35,554 bases of DNA from a virus, in IMG/VR virus record IMGVR_UViG_3300005613_000214, positions 1 to 35,554 of that record. One strand, 5' to 3'. A model generated the notes under the pieces. That model saw nothing but the letters and a program-made list of their open reading frames with translations, was not told the origin of the DNA and did no database searches. Positions 7,013 to 16,292 of this stretch are shown in pieces (positions within the stretch are counted from its first letter, which is position 1; each line of letters starts with the position of its first letter). The translations under genes and the position numbers were made by a program.

Positions 7013-10000
7013 TTATGCAATTGCGATTACTCTTAAATCTCTCATTCTTGGCGGAAATACTTGATTTGTTGAAGTTCCAACTAATTTAATTCTAAATGAT
7101 CGGAATTCACCAATATTATCTGCAGTAAATTCATAATCTTTATATTGAATGTCATATGGCTTGAATCCAACTTTATTTGTCGGTGATACATAAACATCGG
7201 GTAATCCATCATTGTTATTTTGATCGATTACATTTCCTCTCACATCTAAATTATTAAATCCCGGAAATGGAGTGAATATTGGAGAAAATCCTTCATCGTT
7301 ACTAATAGAATAAAATGCTCTTATATCAGAATATGGATTTACATGAGCAGCTAAATAAATTTTTATAGAATTCGCTGGATTTTTTAATCTCACTTCTTTT
7401 GTTATATATTGAAAAGCAGTGGGATCACTATCAATTCTGCTTACTCTCTCATCTTCTATGTAATCTGAAATAGCATTATTAATTCTATTGGATGTAAAAA
7501 TAGCACTCACTCTTTGAGTATCAATTACAGGTGAAACTCTAGAGTCTACAGTGTTTAAACTCAAATTTAAATTAAATGATTTATTTTTTGGTAATTGGAG
7601 GGGAGAGATATTTATTTCCTCGTTAATATTAGAACAAACAATTCTAGTACTATCTAAGTAATTTGTTTCATTTAAAGAAACCTCAGTTAATTCTGATTCT
7701 TGATAAGGAATTTCATCCCCACTTATACTTTGTCCCGTAATTGTTTTAATCGATGCTCCAAGAGAAGTTCCTTTTACTGCAGTATATTGAACATTTGGTG
7801 TTACAATTTCATATGGAATATTCTGAGATGCTCTACAACCAAATCCACCAGAAGATTTTGTAGTATTAAAATGGAGACTTGGATAACTATCTCCAGATGT
7901 TCTTCCAACACCGTAAGAATTTCCAGTATCTACTCTTAATGTATAGGAATCAAATGATATTGGTTCATTTGTTGTCACATCTCCAAGGTAATGTGTTTTA
8001 TTAATTCTTCTTAAAGAAATTCCATTTAACTCATATTTTCTTATTGGAGTCCCTGCAGGATAATCTTTAGAATATCCAGAAACATTTCTTGTAATTATAC
8101 CACCAATGGTACCGGATGTTACTGATGTATAAGATATAACCTCGTCTCCAATTAATACATATCCAGGATTAGTTGTTCCGACACCAACATTTTCAAATGT
8201 AGTAAAACTTGTAGAATCTTCTACAGATATAGATCCAGTAGAATCTGTATTATATGTGGATGTCAACTTTGTTGGTATTGTATCGGGAAGAACATTAGAA
8301 AGAGTTACATAGTTATCATTAAAATACATTCCATGATTTTTATGATTAACAATAATATCCAATCCACTATTGATTATATTGATGTTTTGTATTTGTACGT
8401 TTCCTCCGAAAGAATAATTAAGTGTAGTAGTTACCCCAGCATCATTTAAAACATAATTAAGAGTGTTTGCTACACCAACAACGAAATCTCCCTGTACATT
8501 ATCCAATATCAATTCATTAATACTAGAAATACTAGAAATTGAAATTCTTGCATTTTGTCCAACATTTAAAGTTCCTATGGAAGTTATTCCAAGAACATCT
8601 CCTATTTGATATCCAGATCCACCATTTTGGATTGTTGCTGCAATTGCCACACCATCTTGTATTGTTATATTTGCTGTTGCACTATTTCCATTTGCAGTAA
8701 TATTTTGTAGTGGAACATTATCATATGTAAATGATCCAGAAGATGGTGTGTATCCAATTCCAGAATTGATAATATTCAAATTACCATATGCAGATCCTGC
8801 ACTTCCAACATAATTTCCAGTTCCATCAGAACCATCTTGTAAAATAGTCATACCTAAAGTTAGTTCACTATCTTGTAGTGTACTTCCAAGTCCAACTCTT
8901 ATAGACTTGGAATTCATATTTAGTGAATTTGGCAATAACTTTGCAACTTGATTATTCTTGTCAGTAAAAGATGGATTATAAAAATTAACACTTCCTTTAG
9001 AAACAAAATCTGCTCTATAAAGAGTAAATTTAAGATCTTCCCACTGAGAAGGTTCCCAAGTGCTTCCATTTTGAGACTTGAATAATGATCCCAATGTTGG
9101 TTGATTTGCAACAAATGCTTGAGTTATTAAGTCATTTTCACCAACTCTTGAGATAAAACACCTATATTTTGCAGAATTGGATAACATACATATTGCATAT
9201 TCAGTTCCGCCTTCAAGGTAAACGGGAGCTTTAAATTTAATATTTGTTGGCACTGATGCATCTCCAGAAACTGCTATTTCTGAAGGTTCAACTATTATCT
9301 CAGAAAATGGTAATACTTTCTCTGTTGGTAATCCAATTTTCATGGATCTTATTTGAAATACAAGCGGAATATTTTCGTCATCCACTTGACTAAAGAAAAT
9401 ATCACAAGAAGTAATAAAAACTCCAGACTGTTCCGTAACAAAAAATGATTGTGATAAAGGATCTCTCCTCGGCGGCGGTGGAGGTGGCGGAAAAACTCTT
9501 GCATTTAATCTATTTAATTGTTGCTGAGCTGCTTGCAATTGCTGTTGTAAATTTTGAGCCCCTTCACCAATAGCTGCAGTAAGTTCTGTCTCTAATTGTG
9601 CTACTTCTGCCGCTGCAGCTTGCCTAGCAGCTGCTAATTCTTGAGGTGTTACAACAACACCTTCCTGTATTAAAGATTCAACTCTTTCCGTCCTTTCTAC
9701 ATCTATAACATCTGTTGATACGAGTTGAGTTCCTGTTGTAGTTACATTTGTTCTATTTTCAATCTCTTGAATTCTTGTTACATTAGCATTTCTTACAGAA
9801 ACAATAGTTTCCTGAATAGTTTCTAATATTCCAGAGGAAGTAAATGTATCTTGTCCAATGGTTGTTGCTGAAGAACTATCATTTATTGGATTATCCAACA
9901 TGGTAAAAGTTTTAGTTCCTGTTTCAAATCTCAAATTTCCAATAATATTTGGATCTGGTAAATAGAAATTACCAATGAAAAAAGAGGTTAAGTCGGAAAC

Positions 10001-13000
10001 AAATCTAACCGCAGTTATTACTGCTCTTGCTCCACTAGTTTGTCCAACAAGTACCATTTCAGGTGCAACCCAACCACCATATGAACTTTGAACACTATTT
10101 GCTAAAGAAAAAGTATCTATATTTAAAATTGATGAAGTTGATGAATATATTTCCTGTAATGCTTGTCTTGTATAAGGATTTTCTGGAAATATATGTGTTG
10201 GTTGATTAAATGGGCCAAGTCTATGATTTGACTGAGCAACTCTAAATGCAATCCTTGGCAAATCTTCTGTTGGAGACTCTGACAATCCAACAGTATTCAT
10301 CGTACCAATAACATCTTCTCCAACCTGAAAAACTCCAGAAATCATAGAAATTTCTAAAAGTTTTGGTACAATGTACTTGTTGATGTCAACTCCATCAAAA
10401 AATCCATATAATCTAGTGTTTGGTTTAAAACTTCTCCCGACAATTTGAATATTCCTAGATCGCATGAAAAGAATTGCTTCACGACTTACAGATCTATCAC
10501 CTTGAGAGAAAGTATCAAATCGCTCTGTTACTAGAACTCTTTGTCCAACTCTTGCCTGTTCTGTAGTAGTAATTACTTCTTCAAAGTTATCTTGGACTGT
10601 TGTTGTTTCTGTAAAGAAAGTATTTTCTTGAACAAGATCATTTCCTTCAATTCTAACATCAACATCTGAAAGTTGATCATCTATACTAACAAAGCTTCTT
10701 TCTTGTTGTGTTTGTATTGTATTTGTTCCAACCCAAACATCTTCCCAAGATCCCCAATTGATTGGAGAAAGTCCAGTTTGTGGATCAATATCAAAAACAG
10801 TTGCTAGAGTTGTATAATTTCCTTCCTGTTGTACAATTCTAGGATCGATCCTTACAGTATCTACCCAAGTATCAGATTCTGGAAATAACTCCAATCTAGC
10901 TTCCCAAAAAGCAAGAATATATGGAGTTACACTTTCAGTTCTTGTTGCATACTCTTGTTTTAGAAACTCAGTTTCCAAATAATTTAAAGTGATAATGCCC
11001 TCATTTTTTACAACATTTTCTCCATCCAAAGAAGATGATGATAAATCATCTGTCGAATTTCCAGAAATTAAATCAATTGATGTTGTATAATGTGTTGGCC
11101 TAAGTTCTTGGAACTTTGTATCCACGCTATTTTTTGGGCTAGCTATTTTACTTTCTTGTGTTTTTCTTTGAGTAAAATTGTCAACAAAAAATCCAGACTT
11201 AAATCTATTAAATCCATCTGCATCAGGAATGAATAGATTGGCCGCATTTGATTCTAAAAGTGATAATGCAGTATAGTATTCTAAATTTTGAATTCTATTT
11301 TCCAATTTGTTGATATCAATCATTCGATATCTTTTGTGCTCTAGTAAACTGATTGTGGCATCAGAAGTATTATAGAGATATGGTGGAAGTGTTATAGTTC
11401 CTATTTCTAATGCATCACTTACTGATGTTGGTGTTTCAAACCCCTCAGTCGGGTTTCCATATTTTACTTGAAGAGATCCATCTCTAGTGAGGTAGATTTT
11501 ATCAATTCTTCCGAGATAAAATGAATAAGAAATTCCAATTTGTTCGTCAGATGCTAAAATATTTGTTGAAGAATTTCCTGATTGATCAAAAATTCTTCCA
11601 TAAAATTCCAAAGGAGATCTAAAACTTTCAAGAACTGAATAATCATTAACTCTAGGGCGAATATCTACAATATCCGTCACTCTAGTTTTTTGAATTTTTT
11701 GGATATCCTTAGAATAGTTAAAATTTCTGTAAGAATTTGCTGTAGTTATATCTCCATCATCTGAACTTTGATAATATCCATTTGAAAAATAAATTTTTAT
11801 TTTTTTAGAAGGTGATATAGAACTTGGTTTTCTCCTAATCGATCCATAACCATAAAAAGATTGGTTTTGCCCATTACTAAAAGTATAATTATATGAGATA
11901 TCATTGCTCAAATTATCAATTCTAGTTACAATACCACTAATTCCAGATTCTTCAAATAATACAGATTCTCCTTCAATGAAAGATGACGAAGTTTTTAAAA
12001 TAAAAGTTATTTCTGTTGTAGAAACTCTTTCCGCAACAATAGCTATAGCTCCACTAGTAGCACCTGTTATTCTTTCTCCGATTGTTAAATCACTAGTAGT
12101 GTTTGATTCGCCAGTAAGATTGGTTAATGTTAGTTTTGATGCAGTAGGATTATCTGAAGAGCTGCTTGATTCAAATATTCCATGAATTTCAATAACATCG
12201 GGAGAATTTAAAGAAATAACTTCATCCTGTACTCTTGTTCCATATGGATAGTTTCCATAAATCAATCCATCATTAAGGGTAGTTCCACCAACACCAGATG
12301 AGGAATAAATTGATTTATCTACTATTATAGAATTAACTCTATTTTTTAACTTAATTTTTGATTTAATTGAGGTTTTTCTGAGTGTTGCATAAAGTGTTGC
12401 ATTTAAATCATCTAATCCCAAATTATAAAGTATTAGTTCTGTAGATCCATTTGAAAAATTAAATTTATCTGAAGTTAAAATTTCAAATGTTCCATCAGAT
12501 CTTACTAATGTGTATCTTTCTTCATCAAAAGGTAAAAATGTTTCATTTTCACCAGCAGTTATAGTAGAAATTCTGTTTGAGGTAATAGTTAATCCGGAAT
12601 AAACTTTTCTTATTGTTAAATATGAGTTTTCAAGATTTACTGATGAAATATTTTTTCTAGGCAGTTTTGTATATAAACTAGAATCATCTACTGATACTGG
12701 TTTTGTTTTTAAAATCTTTAAATCGTTAACAGTTAAAAGAGAACTTGGTAAAGAACCTTCATTTATACCAGATACTGTGCTGACTCCAGAAATTGTAATT
12801 GAAATATCATCTACACCAACTACTTTAGAAAAAACTGGATTTGAAAACTCTGGATTATTGAAAGAAATAACATCATTAATTTTTACCAAATTTCCTGGAA
12901 ATGAGGGGTTTGTTGAAATAACTGTAGAAATTCCACCACTAGATCCACTAATAGTAGCAAATCCTACATTTATAGTAGAAGATAAAACAACATCCGAACT

Positions 13001-14704
13001 AAATGTATTTGCAAGTCCAACTGTTCCATAAACTGATTTTACATCAGATAAACTATATGATGTTATTGCTGTTGCAACTCTTCCATTTTCTATTCCATTT
13101 ATAACCAAAGACTCATTCTTTATGAAATTCCCAGATTTTTCATATAAAACAATAGATTTTGAATCTATTACATTGTCTTTTAAAAATGCTGTAGCACCCG
13201 TTTTTGAACCTCTAATAAATGTAGGAGTAGAAAGAGTTACATTTTCATTTAAAGTGATCTCTGTAATGGTTTGAACATCAAAAAGAGATATTGCCCACTC
13301 ATTCAAGTTTGGATTATCAGATTCATATGAACCAGACTCCAATCTAAAATCATATACTCTAGCAACTCCAATTTCTTTTCCTGGAGAATCAACCCGAGAA
13401 TCGCCAACTCTTTCGTCTCTCAAACTTAAAACATATGTATTGCCAATTCCAGTTAAGGGAGTTCCATATGTTCTATTTGTTAACAAATTATATCCAGTAC
13501 TATAATTTAATGCTTGATTTGATATTGTTTTTGTAGTTCTTGGTTTAGGAACATCCAAATAATTTGTCCCCGGAAGTTCAACCTCAAATCCTTTAACATA
13601 AGCTTTTCCCGGAGATATCTGATATAATGCCAAATCATCAGATGGTGTTGATCCTCCATATGTAAGTCTATCCGAAGAAAAAATACCGCCGTTCCCCAAT
13701 CCATCATCGAGAGAATTTTTTACTGATACATTTATTGGATTTACATAATAATCTCCAGATTCATCATATGTTCTTCTCGCCAACTCATTAGCAAAAAGAT
13801 TATATTCAGTATTTGTTACCGAAATAGTATTAATTTCTCCATTGATAATCCTTGCAATTTCTACAAATTCTGCATCTTGGGTATTATCTAAAGAAATTTT
13901 ATCCAATCTTACTGTAATTTTAAGTCTATCGGCTCCAGGTGCAGCATAATTATTGAATCCGTTAGAATTATCATTTAAATTTTCATCTAAATCCGAATTA
14001 ATTATTTCCTCCTTTACTCTAAATCCAACTTTATATGACGGATAAGAGTTATACTGATCTAATAAAATTGTTTCTGAATTTACTTGTATAAATCTTCCAC
14101 GAATAAAATAAACTCCATCATTTATATTAAATGTTGACCCATATGTTGCAGAATCACTTTCAATTGTTGAAGCAAAAGGTTCGCCAGAAGAAATAATAGT
14201 TGTTCCAAGATTTTCTGTTGTAATATCCTCAGAACATGTCAATAATTCTCCATCAGAAAAAACTTTCTGTGAAGTTTGTGAGTTTGAATTTAAATATGTT
14301 ATATAAAGTGTTAAAATACTTCTCTCAGAGTTTGTTGAAGAAAGGACAGAATCAACTCTCGCAGAAACTCCGGAAGTAAGTCCCGTAATAGTTTTATCGA
14401 TCAAAAAATATGCATATAACTCTACAGATACTCCAAGATAAGTATTTTGTAGTTGTATTGCATCTTTCTTTTGAGTATAATTAACATTTCCGGGTATAAC
14501 TTTAGAACCCTCTTTAAAAAAGTGTTGTCCAAAAGTTTCAACTTGATTTTGTAATATTGACTGTAAAGTTGTTAATTCTCTTGCCTGAACAGGATATCCT
14601 GGTTTAAAAAGAACTTGATAATAACCTTTGTCTTTTGCTCCAATTTCTGGTGCATTAAAATCATCAAAATATGGAGCAACATTTAAATTTGTAACCTGTG
14701 ACAT
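7013..14704 (-). CDS. Giant virion/baseplate structural protein with DUF4815-type N-terminus (2563 aa)
   Basis: Residues 1-60 (LNVAPYFDDFN..., PGYPVQARELTTLQSILQ, GQHFFKEGSKVIPGN) are the DUF4815-type start of large cyanophage structural proteins. Near residue 1138 is RIQNLEYYTALSLLE; about 1400 is RSRNIQIVGRSFKPNTRLYG with FFDGVDINKYIVPK. Residues about 1680-1740 are an Ala/Gln/Glu-rich coiled coil, ending in seven prolines at about 1743. This leads into DPLSQSFFVTEQSGVFITS, which begins a beta domain (NTEYAIC-like core: GGTEYAICMLSNSAKYRCF). Residues about 2000-2110 have GxGY repeats and about 2185-2225 a VLIGDEVISY...NVSG module shared with gp15 and gp7. It lies between gp8 and gp13, where T4 has genes 9-12 and wac, so it may combine baseplate-periphery and fibre roles (inference). 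Confidence 0.88.
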   Translation of the reverse strand: MSQVTNLNVAPYFDDFNAPEIGAKDKGYYQVLFKPGYPVQARELTTLQSILQNQVETFGQHFFKEGSKVIPGNVNYTQKKDAIQLQNTYLGVSVELYAYFLIDKTITGLTSGVSARVDSVLSSTNSERSILTLYITYLNSNSQTSQKVFSDGELLTCSEDITTENLGTTIISSGEPFASTIESDSATYGSTFNINDGVYFIRGRFIQVNSETILLDQYNSYPSYKVGFRVKEEIINSDLDENLNDNSNGFNNYAAPGADRLKITVRLDKISLDNTQDAEFVEIARIINGEINTISVTNTEYNLFANELARRTYDESGDYYVNPINVSVKNSLDDGLGNGGIFSSDRLTYGGSTPSDDLALYQISPGKAYVKGFEVELPGTNYLDVPKPRTTKTISNQALNYSTGYNLLTNRTYGTPLTGIGNTYVLSLRDERVGDSRVDSPGKEIGVARVYDFRLESGSYESDNPNLNEWAISLFDVQTITEITLNENVTLSTPTFIRGSKTGATAFLKDNVIDSKSIVLYEKSGNFIKNESLVINGIENGRVATAITSYSLSDVKSVYGTVGLANTFSSDVVLSSTINVGFATISGSSGGISTVISTNPSFPGNLVKINDVISFNNPEFSNPVFSKVVGVDDISITISGVSTVSGINEGSLPSSLLTVNDLKILKTKPVSVDDSSLYTKLPRKNISSVNLENSYLTIRKVYSGLTITSNRISTITAGENETFLPFDEERYTLVRSDGTFEILTSDKFNFSNGSTELILYNLGLDDLNATLYATLRKTSIKSKIKLKNRVNSIIVDKSIYSSSGVGGTTLNDGLIYGNYPYGTRVQDEVISLNSPDVIEIHGIFESSSSSDNPTASKLTLTNLTGESNTTSDLTIGERITGATSGAIAIVAERVSTTEITFILKTSSSFIEGESVLFEESGISGIVTRIDNLSNDISYNYTFSNGQNQSFYGYGSIRRKPSSISPSKKIKIYFSNGYYQSSDDGDITTANSYRNFNYSKDIQKIQKTRVTDIVDIRPRVNDYSVLESFRSPLEFYGRIFDQSGNSSTNILASDEQIGISYSFYLGRIDKIYLTRDGSLQVKYGNPTEGFETPTSVSDALEIGTITLPPYLYNTSDATISLLEHKRYRMIDINKLENRIQNLEYYTALSLLESNAANLFIPDADGFNRFKSGFFVDNFTQRKTQESKIASPKNSVDTKFQELRPTHYTTSIDLISGNSTDDLSSSSLDGENVVKNEGIITLNYLETEFLKQEYATRTESVTPYILAFWEARLELFPESDTWVDTVRIDPRIVQQEGNYTTLATVFDIDPQTGLSPINWGSWEDVWVGTNTIQTQQERSFVSIDDQLSDVDVRIEGNDLVQENTFFTETTTVQDNFEEVITTTEQARVGQRVLVTERFDTFSQGDRSVSREAILFMRSRNIQIVGRSFKPNTRLYGFFDGVDINKYIVPKLLEISMISGVFQVGEDVIGTMNTVGLSESPTEDLPRIAFRVAQSNHRLGPFNQPTHIFPENPYTRQALQEIYSSTSSILNIDTFSLANSVQSSYGGWVAPEMVLVGQTSGARAVITAVRFVSDLTSFFIGNFYLPDPNIIGNLRFETGTKTFTMLDNPINDSSSATTIGQDTFTSSGILETIQETIVSVRNANVTRIQEIENRTNVTTTGTQLVSTDVIDVERTERVESLIQEGVVVTPQELAAARQAAAAEVAQLETELTAAIGEGAQNLQQQLQAAQQQLNRLNARVFPPPPPPPRRDPLSQSFFVTEQSGVFITSCDIFFSQVDDENIPLVFQIRSMKIGLPTEKVLPFSEIIVEPSEIAVSGDASVPTNIKFKAPVYLEGGTEYAICMLSNSAKYRCFISRVGENDLITQAFVANQPTLGSLFKSQNGSTWEPSQWEDLKFTLYRADFVSKGSVNFYNPSFTDKNNQVAKLLPNSLNMNSKSIRVGLGSTLQDSELTLGMTILQDGSDGTGNYVGSAGSAYGNLNIINSGIGYTPSSGSFTYDNVPLQNITANGNSATANITIQDGVAIAATIQNGGSGYQIGDVLGITSIGTLNVGQNARISISSISSINELILDNVQGDFVVGVANTLNYVLNDAGVTTTLNYSFGGNVQIQNINIINSGLDIIVNHKNHGMYFNDNYVTLSNVLPDTIPTKLTSTYNTDSTGSISVEDSTSFTTFENVGVGTTNPGYVLIGDEVISYTSVTSGTIGGIITRNVSGYSKDYPAGTPIRKYELNGISLRRINKTHYLGDVTTNEPISFDSYTLRVDTGNSYGVGRTSGDSYPSLHFNTTKSSGGFGCRASQNIPYEIVTPNVQYTAVKGTSLGASIKTITGQSISGDEIPYQESELTEVSLNETNYLDSTRIVCSNINEEINISPLQLPKNKSFNLNLSLNTVDSRVSPVIDTQRVSAIFTSNRINNAISDYIEDERVSRIDSDPTAFQYITKEVRLKNPANSIKIYLAAHVNPYSDIRAFYSISNDEGFSPIFTPFPGFNNLDVRGNVIDQNNNDGLPDVYVSPTNKVGFKPYDIQYKDYEFTADNIGEFRSFRIKLVGTSTNQVFPPRMRDLRVIAIA

Positions 14705-14710
14705 AGTTTT

Positions 14711-16267
14711 TTAGAATTGCAATATTACTTTAATGTCTTCCTTTTGATTCGTTGATCTTGTTATGGAAGGGCGATTATCAACATAAATGATTTCACCGGA
14801 ATATTTTTTAACCTCTGGATTTGATATTCCATTAGTAAATGATTGTCCAAGGTAGTAAGTTCTATTATTTATCACGGTAGATATACCCGTAAATGATGTA
14901 TCTATTCCCAAAGAAGTTGTTCCTTGAACGATATCTAAATTTCCAGTTCCTGTTGGAGAACTAGTAAATTTATTCAAATTATATCCATAAATTGGATTTG
15001 TTATTCCAATCCCAGCTCCAGGAGATGTTGTAAATCCTGCAAGAGTTCTATCTTGCCAATATTTTAGTACTCCGGTTATTGGATCGTAATTAACTACTCT
15101 TCCTGCAGCAGTAACTCCAGTTCCAATTTCTTGAGTAATTATTGCATCTGGAGTAAACTCTGTTGTACTTGATGCTGCTCCAATAAGTTTTAATGCATAG
15201 ACAGCACTTGCTTTATCAATACTTAAATTTTGTATCGAATCATATGCTTTAGGATTTCTTATAATTCCAATCCTTGCAATCTGATTTCCAATTATAAAAT
15301 CTGGATTTTCTACATCATTTTCAATTCTTGAATAAAGAAGTACATTTTTTGCACCCAATTCTTTGTAAATATCTGCACCATGTCCACCTTGAGGAGAAAT
15401 GATAACATTGAATAAAGGATTTGTCGATCCTTGAGGAATGTTTGATGCATTTAAATCAATATTTCCATAAGTATAACCAGATCCTTGACTCGATATAATT
15501 ACAGAGTCTACCTCTTGATCCGCATTAATAGTAACAGTACATTCTGCTCCATCACCATCACCTTTAATAGGAACTCTCGTATAAGTTCTATTTGCTGTTC
15601 CTACACCAACTCCTCTATTAGTGACGGTAACTATTTTTATAGATCCATCAACAGCATTGTCTCTTACTGCAGCATTTTCATCAGAAGTTTCCCAATTAGA
15701 AGGAACTGGCATAAAATCTACAGATTCAAACTTAGAAATCTCTGATGGTTTAATAGTATACAAATATTTCCAAATATATCCATCACCACTTGTTCCTGCT
15801 GCTTTTGGTTCCAAATCCACAAAAGTTGGTTCATCTAATGAAGGTAAACCTGTAGGATTTTCTGGAGTAGTTCCATTTTGTAAACAAATATAAACTCTAT
15901 AATCACTATTAATTACAAAATAATTTGCAGAATATAAAGTCGTTGCCCCAGATCTTGCAGGATTTCTAATGCTGTAGTCGTGTCGATACATATCATACGT
16001 TGTTCCGGAATTCCAAAAACGCTTTGGAACAACTAATCTTATATCACTACTATTAATCTTTTTTAATGCAATTGCAGTATCCCAGTAATTATTTTCTTCG
16101 TCTAAATTATCGAGAGGGCTTGGTGGATTCTCATCCCAATCAGATTGATAATCCGAAGGATTTGGAAGTCCAATAAAAGAATAATAAGAATTTGAAGTAG
16201 TCGCTACACCAGCAACAAAATTCTTAGCATTCAATATTCTAATTTGATCAGTAATTATTGCAGCCAT
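14711..16267 (-). CDS. 8: Baseplate wedge gp8
   Basis: 518 aa against 334 aa in T4. Core matches to T4 gp8 as I remember it are the start, where a strand is followed by NSYYSFIGLPNPSDY; then IRLVVPKRFWNSGTTYDMYR; DYRVYICLQNG; GDGYIWKYLYTIKPSEISKF with the MPVPSNWE segment; and a C-terminus YSGEIIYVDNRPSI...QKEDIKVILQF, which parallels the gp8 ending. Extra length in the middle (residues about 225-300 and 355-470) includes one GxGY-type strand pair (VIISSQGSGYTYG) and loops rich in Gly, Thr and Ser. gp8 is a dimer in the baseplate wedge that contacts gp7, gp10 and gp6. It lies just after the gp7-like gene, as in T4, and has a clear TATAAATA 17 nt before its ATG. Confidence 0.93.
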   Translation of the reverse strand: MAAIITDQIRILNAKNFVAGVATTSNSYYSFIGLPNPSDYQSDWDENPPSPLDNLDEENNYWDTAIALKKINSSDIRLVVPKRFWNSGTTYDMYRHDYSIRNPARSGATTLYSANYFVINSDYRVYICLQNGTTPENPTGLPSLDEPTFVDLEPKAAGTSGDGYIWKYLYTIKPSEISKFESVDFMPVPSNWETSDENAAVRDNAVDGSIKIVTVTNRGVGVGTANRTYTRVPIKGDGDGAECTVTINADQEVDSVIISSQGSGYTYGNIDLNASNIPQGSTNPLFNVIISPQGGHGADIYKELGAKNVLLYSRIENDVENPDFIIGNQIARIGIIRNPKAYDSIQNLSIDKASAVYALKLIGAASSTTEFTPDAIITQEIGTGVTAAGRVVNYDPITGVLKYWQDRTLAGFTTSPGAGIGITNPIYGYNLNKFTSSPTGTGNLDIVQGTTSLGIDTSFTGISTVINNRTYYLGQSFTNGISNPEVKKYSGEIIYVDNRPSITRSTNQKEDIKVILQF

Positions 16268-16284
16268 TGAGCAAAGTTTTTATT

Positions 16285-16292
16285 TATTTATA
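16285..16292 (-). promoter_or_regulatory. Late promoter TATAAATA before gp8
   Basis: An exact T4 late-promoter octamer TATAAATA on the minus strand, 17 nt before the gp8 ATG and covering the stop end of the gp7-like gene. No Shine-Dalgarno sequence stands before gp8, so a short leader of about 11 nt would follow if transcription starts 6 nt downstream of the box. The best match of the four such motifs noted in the structural region. Confidence 0.55.

Noticed and set aside
12777-13031. Plus-strand frames inside the giant structural genes (for example 12777-13031, 15621-15893, 29859-30206)
   Set aside because: These are antisense shadows of long AT-rich coding sequence; no ribosome sites, promoters or recognisable proteins.
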